A stretch of 64,000 nt of DNA from Streptomyces phaeofaciens (lineage in GTDB: Bacteria; Actinomycetota; Actinomycetes; Streptomycetales; Streptomycetaceae), in NCBI RefSeq assembly GCF_014648915.1, contig NZ_BMSA01000002.1:682001-746000 (forward strand), read 5' to 3'. Of the stretch, positions 57,835-64,000 are shown piece after piece. The notes beneath the pieces were generated by a model. The model was given only the letters and a program-made list of their open reading frames with translations, was not told where the DNA came from and did no database searches. A program made the position numbers and the translations under genes. The first letter of the stretch is position 1. Every line of letters begins with the position of its first letter.

Positions 57835-58470
57835 ATGGAGTCCCAGGTGCGTGGCGGGACCAGATGGAAGCGGTTCGCCGTCGTCATGGTGCCCAGCGTG
57901 GCTGCCACGGCGTGCATAGGCGTTGCCCTCGCGCAGGGTGCGCTCGCCGCGTCGTTCAGCGTGTCGGGTCAGTCGTTCAAGGTGACGGCCGACAAGCTCG
58001 TCGGTCAGGGCTTCGCCCAGTACGGCGCGCTCGACTCGGGCTACACGCTCGACGGCAAGAAGACGGCTCACCCCGTCGCCGTCTCGTCGTTCAAGAGCGC
58101 CACGATCACGAACATGTGTCAGTCCGTGGTCACCCCGAACATCCCGCTGCTCGGCTCGGTCAGCCTCACGCTGAAGGCCGGCGGTGGCGACAAGCCGGTC
58201 GAGGCCGACAACCTGTACATCGACGTTGAGGACCTGGCCGCCGACGCCGTGTTCAACAACATCGAGATCGGTGTCGCCGCGAAGGACCTCAACAAGGGTC
58301 CGGGCATGAAGGGTGGCAGCGAGCAGGCCAACCCGTACGGGTTCGGCCAGCAGGCCGACTCCGCCGTGCTGTCCGACGTGAAGCAGACGGCGTGGGCCAC
58401 CACTGCCGGAACCTTCAAGCTCAGCGGCCTGAAGATGTCGCTGTCGACGGGTGTCAAGGAGTGCTACTAA
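57835..58470 (+). CDS. DUF6230-family exported protein
   Basis: 211 aa. N-terminal basic residues and a hydrophobic Ala/Val segment (about 14-38) act as signal peptide or anchor. The rest is a Gly/Ser/Val-rich, beta-predicted domain with two Cys (TITNMCQS and the C-terminal KECY). Residues 182-201 match the end of the third protein of this operon (V, K, G, G at the same spacing). ATG has an excellent AAGGAGG 6 bases upstream, suggesting high expression. The family is actinobacterial with no established function. Confidence 0.85.
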   Translation: MESQVRGGTRWKRFAVVMVPSVAATACIGVALAQGALAASFSVSGQSFKVTADKLVGQGFAQYGALDSGYTLDGKKTAHPVAVSSFKSATITNMCQSVVTPNIPLLGSVSLTLKAGGGDKPVEADNLYIDVEDLAADAVFNNIEIGVAAKDLNKGPGMKGGSEQANPYGFGQQADSAVLSDVKQTAWATTAGTFKLSGLKMSLSTGVKECY

Positions 58471-58589
58471 GCACTCGCTGATGGGCGGGGGGGCCGGTGG
58501 CGCCCCCGCCCGTCCATTCTGAAGCGCCGTGTCTTCACTCGCGGCCCACATCTCCACCACAGCAAAGCCGCACCAGGGAGCTGTTTTCC

Positions 58590-59219
58590 ATGAGCGCCGA
58601 GACTCCTGTCGCCCCCGGCCAGTTCACCCTCCGGAGGCAGCAGTTCCGCGCCTGGCGGGGCACGCGGCCGTTCTGGGCCGGCCTGTTCGTTCTCTTCAGC
58701 GGGTTCCCCATCGCCTACTTCCCGTACGCACACCTTCAGGTGGGCCACCTGACGCTGGCGATGGCGACCACCGCGGGCGCCGGTTCCCTCATCATCGGCG
58801 TGCTGCTGGGCGTCCTGGGCGTCAGCCTGTGGTTCCAGAAGCACGTACGGACCTTCGCGGGTGTCGCGGCGATCCTGCTCGGCCTGGTGTCCATCCCGGT
58901 GGCCAACCTCGGTGGATTCCTCATCGGTTTCCTGTTCGCGCTGATCGGCGGGGCGATGGCCGTGTCCTGGGCGCCGGGTGCGCCGCCCGCGCCGGAAGCG
59001 CCGGCCGCCGCGCCGGCCGCCGGGGGAGCCCCCGAGAGCGCGTTCCCCCAGAGCACCACCCCCGCCGGTGAGCTCGCCGAGAACCCGTACAGCACGGGCC
59101 CGGCCCTCACCAAGGATCCGTCCCCCGCCAGGGACGACGACCGCGCGGGCGAGCCGAACGATCTGTCAGGAACGAGCCCGGCCAACAACGGGGCGAACGG
59201 GAGGCACAGTGCCGGCTGA
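58590..59219 (+). CDS. DUF6114-family membrane protein
   Basis: 209 aa. Four membrane helices (about 28-48, 55-75, 87-105 and 108-128) precede an Ala/Pro-rich, then Ser/Asp/Asn-rich hydrophilic tail of 75 residues. FSGFPIAYFPYAHL is a conserved loop. ATG with GGGAG about 10 bases upstream. Its end overlaps the next gene by 11 bases, so the two are probably coupled. Function unknown. Confidence 0.85.
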   Translation: MSAETPVAPGQFTLRRQQFRAWRGTRPFWAGLFVLFSGFPIAYFPYAHLQVGHLTLAMATTAGAGSLIIGVLLGVLGVSLWFQKHVRTFAGVAAILLGLVSIPVANLGGFLIGFLFALIGGAMAVSWAPGAPPAPEAPAAAPAAGGAPESAFPQSTTPAGELAENPYSTGPALTKDPSPARDDDRAGEPNDLSGTSPANNGANGRHSAG

Positions 59220-60612
59220 CGAGGTGACTCACGGGATTGACGTGGAGGCGTCCCCTGTGAGAACCGGTCCCCGCCACGCGGCACCCAAGAAGCCGCTGTT
59301 CACCAGGTTCCACATGCCGGCCGGCAAGGCGATAGCCCTGGCCGCCATGCCCACGGCGGTCCTCATGGGGATGGGCTTCACACCCACCCTCGCCAACGCC
59401 GAGGACCAGCCGACGTCGAAGAGCCTCACGATCGACGAGTACAAGGACTGTGTGGCGGCCCTGGACGAGGCGGACGCCTCCGCGTCGGCCTCGCCGTCGC
59501 CGACGGCCTCCGAGTCCACCGACGACGCGAAGGACGACTCCGCGTCGGACGACGGTTCCACGGACGACACCGCGGACGACTCGAAGGACACGTCGAGCGG
59601 TTCGGGCGACTCCTCGTCGTCGGATTCAGGTTCCGACGAACAGGCCGAGCCCGCGCCGGCCGCGTCCTCCGAGGCCGCGTCCACGACCGAGCAGTCCGCC
59701 ACGTCGTCCTCCGGCGACACGGCCACGGCGAGCCCGTCGGCCGAGGAGACGGACAAGAACGTCCTGGAGACCATCGGGGACGCCATCACGGACCTCTTCG
59801 ACGGCGACAAGGGCTCCGACACGTCCACCGACGCGAGCCCGGCCCCGTCGGAGTCCGCCTCGGCGTCGACCGGTACCGGCGACTCCTCGACGGACCCGGG
59901 CTCCTCCGACGGCTCCGGCTCCTCGGACGACACCGCCGCCGGCGACTCCGGCAAGGACGACACCGGCATCGTCAAGGACACCACGGACGCCGTCGCCGAC
60001 GAGGTGAAGGACGCCGCGGACGCCGCCGACGACACCGCGGACGACGCCGCCGACGACACCGCGGACGACGCCGCCGAGGACACCGCGGACGAGGCCACCG
60101 CCTCGCCCAGCGCGTCCGAGAGCGCCACGGACACCGACGACTGCCCCGTCGCCACCCTCGACGAGAGCGGCATCGACAACAAGACGCCGCTGGCGAACGA
60201 CCCCTGGTACCTCAACGCCAGCTCGCTGCTGCTGAAGGGCGCCGACTACCAGGGCATCGTCGAGGTGAAGACGGCGAACGGGACGAAGAAGAAGGTCCTG
60301 AAGTACGTCATCTCCGACGGCACCGACATCGGCGACCTGCACCAGACGGTCGACGACAAGCAGGCGGGCAAGACGTACCACGTCCAGGCGTCCTCGGGCA
60401 GCACGTCCACGATCCGCGACGGCGACACGATCATGTACACCGAGAGCATCTCGGGGAACCTGTTCGGTCTGATCCCGGTCACCTTCGACCCGGAGAACCC
60501 GCCGCCGCTGAACATCCCGCTGATCTACTTCACCAAGGTGAAGGTCGTGCAGGCCGGCCAGATGGGCGGCAACCTGCACATCCCGGGGATGCACGTCTAC
60601 ACCACCGACTAG
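59209..60612 (+). CDS. Secreted Asp/Ser/Thr-rich low-complexity protein with conserved C-terminal domain
   Basis: 467 aa. A long basic N-region of about 40 residues precedes a hydrophobic signal core (IALAAMPTAVLMGMGF, cleavage near ANA-E). Residues 80-310 are Asp/Ser/Thr/Ala-rich and very acidic, with DDTADDAAD-type repeats near 260-300. A C-terminal domain of about 150 residues (DDCPVATLDESG onwards) ends in a motif shared with the DUF6230 protein. GTG start with GGGAGG upstream, inside the DUF6114 gene. The acidic spacer could bind Ca2+ or extend the domain through the wall. Confidence 0.8.
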   Translation: MPADEVTHGIDVEASPVRTGPRHAAPKKPLFTRFHMPAGKAIALAAMPTAVLMGMGFTPTLANAEDQPTSKSLTIDEYKDCVAALDEADASASASPSPTASESTDDAKDDSASDDGSTDDTADDSKDTSSGSGDSSSSDSGSDEQAEPAPAASSEAASTTEQSATSSSGDTATASPSAEETDKNVLETIGDAITDLFDGDKGSDTSTDASPAPSESASASTGTGDSSTDPGSSDGSGSSDDTAAGDSGKDDTGIVKDTTDAVADEVKDAADAADDTADDAADDTADDAAEDTADEATASPSASESATDTDDCPVATLDESGIDNKTPLANDPWYLNASSLLLKGADYQGIVEVKTANGTKKKVLKYVISDGTDIGDLHQTVDDKQAGKTYHVQASSGSTSTIRDGDTIMYTESISGNLFGLIPVTFDPENPPPLNIPLIYFTKVKVVQAGQMGGNLHIPGMHVYTTD

Positions 60613-60686
60613 ACGGCACCACCGACTCGACGGCCGGCCCGGACCGGCCCCGGGTCCCCGCAGAAGCCCGTTCGGGAGCCGCACAA

Positions 60687-60727
60687 GCGCTGAGGGCGCC
60701 CCCTGTCGCAGGGGGCGCCCTCAGCGC
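60687..60727. terminator. Strong bidirectional terminator
   Basis: A perfect 19-bp stem (60687-60705 with 60709-60727) and a 3-base loop in the 160-base convergent gap between the exported-protein operon and pyk. Confidence 0.9.
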
Positions 60728-60772
60728 CGTTCAGGCCCCTTCGCGGGGCCGGGCCCGTGCAGGGCCGCCGGT

Positions 60773-62203
60773 TCAGTCGTTCGCGCCGCTGCCGAGGTGG
60801 TGCACCCGGACCATGTTGGTGGTGCCGGGGACACCGGGGGGCGAGCCGGCGGTGATGATGACGATGTCGCCCGGGTTGAACCGGTTGAGCTTGATGATCT
60901 CCTGGTCCACCAGGTCGACCATCTCGTCGGTGCTGTTCACGAACGGGACGACGTGCGACTCGACGCCCCAGCTGAGCGCCAGCTGGTTGCGGGTGTTCTC
61001 GTCCGTGGTGAACGCGATGATCGGCTGGGACGCGCGGTAGCGCGAGAGCCGGCGCGCGGTGTCGCCGGACTGGGTGAAGGCCACCAGGCCCCGGCCGCCG
61101 AGGAAGTCGGCGATCTCGCACGCGGCGCGCGCGATCGAACCGCCCTGCGTGCGCGGCTTCTTGCCCGGGACGAGCGGCTGGAGGCCCTTGCTCAGCAGCT
61201 CCTGCTCGGCCGCGGTGACGATCTTCGACATCGTCTTCACGGTCTCGATCGGGTACGCGCCCACGCTCGACTCGGCGGACAGCATGACCGCGTCGGCGCC
61301 GTCCAGGATCGCGTTGGCCACGTCGGAGGCCTCGGCGCGGGTCGGACGGGAGTTGGTGATCATCGACTCCATCATCTGGGTCGCCACGATCACCGGCTTG
61401 GCGTTGCGCCGGCACAGCTCGATCAGGCGCTTCTGCACCATGGGGACCTTCTCGAGCGGGTACTCGACGGCCAGGTCGCCACGGGCCACCATGACGGCGT
61501 CGAACGCCGCGACGACGTCCTCCATGTTCTCCACCGCCTGCGGCTTCTCCACCTTGGCGATGACGGGGACCCGGCGGCCCTCCTCGTCCATCACCCGGTG
61601 GACGTCGGCCACGTCCTTGGCGTCGCGGACGAAGGACAGCGCGACCAGGTCGGCGCCCATGCGCAGCGCGAACCGCAGGTCCTCGATGTCCTTCTCGCTC
61701 AGCGCGGGCACGTTGACGGCCGCGCCGGGCAGGTTGATGCCCTTGTGGTCGGAGATGACACCGCCCTCGATGACGATCGTCCTGACCCGGGCGCCCTCGA
61801 CGTCCAGGACCTTCAGCTCGACGTTGCCGTCGTTGATCAGGATCTGGTCACCGCGCGAGACGTCACCGGGCAGGCCCTTGTACGTCGTACCGCAGATCGT
61901 CTTGTCGCCCGGGACGTCCTCGGTGGTGATGGTGAACTCGTCACCGCGCACCAGCTCCACCGGTCCCTCGGCGAAGGTCTCCAGACGGATCTTCGGGCCC
62001 TGGAGGTCGGCGAGGACACCGATGGCCCGGCCGGTCTCCTTGGCGGCGGCCCGGACCCGGTCGTACCGGCCCTGGTGCTCGGCGTGCGAGCCGTGGCTGA
62101 AGTTGAAGCGGGCCACGTTCATGCCGGCTTCGATCAGCGCGACGAGCTGATCGTGGGAGTCGACCGCGGGGCCGAGAGTACAGACGATTTTCGAACGGCG
62201 CAT
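60773..62203 (-). CDS. pyk: Pyruvate kinase
   Basis: 476 aa. Converts phosphoenolpyruvate and ADP to pyruvate and ATP. Conserved KIVCTLGPA, NFSHG, the metal/K+ site region, MVARGDLAVE, and SAESSVGAYPIETV. The C-terminal domain (FTQSGDTARRLSRYRASQPIIAFT) is the allosteric part. ATG with AGGAT upstream. Streptomyces has two such genes; this is the one next to ackA-pta. Confidence 0.97.
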   Translation of the reverse strand: MRRSKIVCTLGPAVDSHDQLVALIEAGMNVARFNFSHGSHAEHQGRYDRVRAAAKETGRAIGVLADLQGPKIRLETFAEGPVELVRGDEFTITTEDVPGDKTICGTTYKGLPGDVSRGDQILINDGNVELKVLDVEGARVRTIVIEGGVISDHKGINLPGAAVNVPALSEKDIEDLRFALRMGADLVALSFVRDAKDVADVHRVMDEEGRRVPVIAKVEKPQAVENMEDVVAAFDAVMVARGDLAVEYPLEKVPMVQKRLIELCRRNAKPVIVATQMMESMITNSRPTRAEASDVANAILDGADAVMLSAESSVGAYPIETVKTMSKIVTAAEQELLSKGLQPLVPGKKPRTQGGSIARAACEIADFLGGRGLVAFTQSGDTARRLSRYRASQPIIAFTTDENTRNQLALSWGVESHVVPFVNSTDEMVDLVDQEIIKLNRFNPGDIVIITAGSPPGVPGTTNMVRVHHLGSGAND

Positions 62204-62230
62204 GGGGCGATCCTATCGGTTTGTTTCGCT

Positions 62231-62242
62231 CCGGAATATTCC
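62231..62242. repeat. 12-bp perfect palindrome between ackA and pyk
   Basis: CGGAATATTCCG lies 28 bases upstream of the pyk start in the 89-base gap; it may be an operator for pyk. Confidence 0.35.
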
Positions 62243-62292
62243 GTCTGGCGGAAGATACAAATGGGCGGGAACGCGCTCAGTTGCTTTCCTGC

Positions 62293-63504
62293 TCAGTTTG
62301 TCTTTCTCACCAAGGCGTAGGTCTGCGTGGCGATCTCCAGTTCCTCGTCCGTCGGCACCACGGCGACCGCCACCCGGGCGTCCGCGGGCGAGATCAGCCG
62401 CGGCTCGTCGCCGCGTACGGCGTTGAGCCCGCCGTCCACCGCCAGGCCCAGGGTCTCCAGGCCCGCGACGGCCGCCGCGCGCACCTCGGCGGCGTTCTCG
62501 CCGACCCCGGCGGTGAACGCCACCGCGTCCACCCGGCCGAGCACCGCGTAATAGGCGCCGATGTACTTCTTCAGACGGTGAATGTAGATGTCGAAGGCGA
62601 GCTTCGCCCGTGCGTCGCCCTCGTCGATACGGCGCCGGATCTCCCGCATGTCGTTGTCGCCGCACAGTCCGACGAGCCCGCTCTTCTTGTTGAGAAGAGT
62701 GTCGATTTCATCGATGGACATTCCGCCAACCCGCGCCAAATGGAAGATGACGGCCGGGTCGGTGTCCCCGGAGCGGGTCCCCATCACGAGACCTTCGAGC
62801 GGCGTCAGCCCCATCGAGGTGTCCACGCACACGCCGCCCCGCACGGCGGAGGCCGACGCCCCGTTGCCCAGGTGCAGCACGATGACGTTCACCTCTTCGG
62901 GTGCCCTGCCGAGCAGCTTCGCCGTCGCCCGGGAGACGTACGCGTGCGAGGTCCCGTGGAACCCGTACCGCCGGATCCGGTGCGCGTCGGCGGTCTCCAC
63001 GTCGATCGCGTAGCGGGCGGCCGACTCCGGCATCGTGGTGTGGAACGCGGTGTCGAACACGGCGACCTGCGGCAGGTCGGGCCGCAGCGCCCGCGCGGTA
63101 CGGATCCCGGTGAGGTTGGCCGGGTTGTGCAGCGGCGCGACCGGGATCAGGCGCTCGATCTCGGCGAGGACGGTGTCGTCGACGACCGTCGGCTCGGTGA
63201 AGTGCTTCCCGCCGTGCACCACACGGTGCCCGATGGCGGCCAGCTCGGGGGAGTCGAGCCCGAGCCCGTCCTGGGCGAGTTCGGCGGCCACCGCCTTCAG
63301 CGCGGCGTCGTGGTCGGCGATCGGACCGTTCGACTCGCGGGTCGGCCCGCCGGTCGCCAGCGGCGTGTGCTTCAGCCGCGAGGACCGCTCACCGATGCGT
63401 TCGACGAGTCCCACGGCCAGCCGGCCGCTGTCCCGCATGTCGAGCAGCTGGTACTTCACCGACGAGGAGCCGGAGTTGAGGACGAGGACGCGGCTGGAAC
63501 TCAC
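62293..63504 (-). CDS. ackA: Acetate kinase
   Basis: 403 aa, ASKHA fold. [16 protein letters not shown] at the N-terminus, [41 protein letters not shown], and FTAGVGENA are the acetate-kinase signatures. It interconverts acetyl-phosphate plus ADP with acetate plus ATP. GTG start overlaps the pta stop (GTGA), so both are one operon. Confidence 0.98.
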   Translation of the reverse strand: MSSSRVLVLNSGSSSVKYQLLDMRDSGRLAVGLVERIGERSSRLKHTPLATGGPTRESNGPIADHDAALKAVAAELAQDGLGLDSPELAAIGHRVVHGGKHFTEPTVVDDTVLAEIERLIPVAPLHNPANLTGIRTARALRPDLPQVAVFDTAFHTTMPESAARYAIDVETADAHRIRRYGFHGTSHAYVSRATAKLLGRAPEEVNVIVLHLGNGASASAVRGGVCVDTSMGLTPLEGLVMGTRSGDTDPAVIFHLARVGGMSIDEIDTLLNKKSGLVGLCGDNDMREIRRRIDEGDARAKLAFDIYIHRLKKYIGAYYAVLGRVDAVAFTAGVGENAAEVRAAAVAGLETLGLAVDGGLNAVRGDEPRLISPADARVAVAVVPTDEELEIATQTYALVRKTN

Positions 63505-64000
63505 GGGGCGGTGGCCTTCTCGGTCGGGGTCTGGGCCTGGATGGCCGTGATGGCGACGGTGTTCACGATGTCCTGGACGAGGGCGCCCCGGGACAGGTCG
63601 TTGACCGGCTTGCGCAGGCCCTGGAGCACCGGCCCGACGGCGATCGCGCCGGCCGAACGCTGCACGGCCTTGTAGGTGTTGTTGCCGGTGTTGAGGTCCG
63701 GGAAGATCAGCACGCTGGCCTGGCCCGCGACCTCGGACTCCGGCAGCTTGGTGGCGGCGACGGTGGGCTCGACGGCGGCGTCGTACTGGATCGGCCCCTC
63801 GATGCTGAGGTCGGGGCGGCTCCGGCGGACCAGCTCGGTGGCCTCGCGCACCTTGTCGACGTCGACGCCCGAGCCGGACGTGCCGGTCGAGTACGACAGC
63901 ATCGCGATCCGCGGCTCCACCCCGAAGCGGGCGGCGGTCGCGGCGGACTGGACGGCGATGTCGGCGAGCTGCTCGGCGTTCGGGTCGGGGTTGACGGCGC
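63501..64000 (-). CDS. pta: Phosphate acetyltransferase (C-terminal part, cut by window end)
   Basis: About 165 C-terminal residues; the reading frame stays open to the end of the window. The PTA/PTB catalytic domain segments [47 protein letters not shown] and [18 protein letters not shown] are diagnostic. It converts acetyl-CoA and phosphate to acetyl-phosphate. Directly upstream of ackA. Confidence 0.97.
   Translation of the reverse strand, partial: AVNPDPNAEQLADIAVQSAATAARFGVEPRIAMLSYSTGTSGSGVDVDKVREATELVRRSRPDLSIEGPIQYDAAVEPTVAATKLPESEVAGQASVLIFPDLNTGNNTYKAVQRSAGAIAVGPVLQGLRKPVNDLSRGALVQDIVNTVAITAIQAQTPTEKATAP

Noticed and set aside
59450..60130. CRISPR-like or satellite repeat from the GAC/GCC-rich stretch
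   Set aside because: No regular repeat-spacer pattern; the repetition follows codons for Asp, Ala and Thr in a reading frame.
59229..60215. A 328-residue minus-strand Ser/Val-rich frame
   Set aside because: Antisense image of the Asp/Ser-rich repeats of the secreted protein.

Overview
The window is high-GC actinobacterial chromosome, almost certainly Streptomyces. Codons are strongly GC-ending, GTG/TTG starts and 4-base stop/start overlaps are frequent, and the gene order rpmE-prfA-prmC-tsaC-PTP-glyA-wecA-atpIBEFHAGDC ... chiC ... nucS ... filP-scy-mce-thiolase-meaB ... absC ... icmA ... pyk-ackA-pta matches the S. coelicolor SCO535x-SCO5425 segment as I remember it. No rRNA, tRNA, insertion sequence, prophage or CRISPR array was seen; this is core chromosome.

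Layout. 1-8 kb: an LCP cell-wall ligase, then translation and cell-envelope genes (rpmE with a sigma-R-type promoter, prfA, prmC, tsaC, a phosphatase-like protein lacking its nucleophilic Cys, an SHMT-like enzyme, a WecA/TagO-like sugar-phosphate transferase). 8-16 kb: the complete F1Fo ATP synthase operon with three tandem hairpins between atpD and atpC. 16-21 kb: DUF2550 protein, secreted chitinase ChiC with two DasR-type repeats, a NarL-type two-component pair, a membrane protein and the PduO cobalamin adenosyltransferase. 22-28 kb: STAS protein, a large membrane-anchored P-loop protein, the mismatch endonuclease NucS, an SCO5389-family protein, a luciferase-like oxidoreductase and a small Zn-finger-like protein. 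28-32 kb: two tandem ABC exporter pairs. 32-38 kb: the polar-growth coiled-coil genes filP and scy. 38-41 kb: methylmalonyl-CoA epimerase, thiolase and meaB. 41-44 kb: PepSY protein with an OmpR-type two-component system, then absC. 44-47 kb: three AIM24 proteins, DUF3817 and a thiamine-binding-family protein. 47-53 kb: a TetR-autoregulated operon (SRPBCC, DUF4166, TetR), a secreted metalloprotease, an ArsR-type regulator with a divergent MFS exporter, MarR and DUF3817. 53-57 kb: icmA, TetR and a thioredoxin-TPR protein. 57-61 kb: a three-gene exported-protein operon (DUF6230, DUF6114, Asp/Ser-rich secreted protein) behind a 648-base regulatory region. 61-64 kb: pyruvate kinase, acetate kinase and the 3' part of pta.

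Functional links. pduO makes adenosylcobalamin. meaB, mce and icmA use or maintain that cofactor in branched and odd-chain acyl-CoA metabolism, and the thiolase feeds the same CoA pool. ackA-pta and pyk sit at the acetyl-CoA/acetate node.

The least explained material is the DUF6230/DUF6114/Asp-Ser-rich operon with its palindrome-rich leader, the twin palindromic operators in front of icmA, the STAS/P-loop membrane protein pair, and the AIM24 trio. Gene-free stretches over 300 bases are 7808-8119, 21699-22123, 25950-26262 and 57187-57834; each is described in the feature list.
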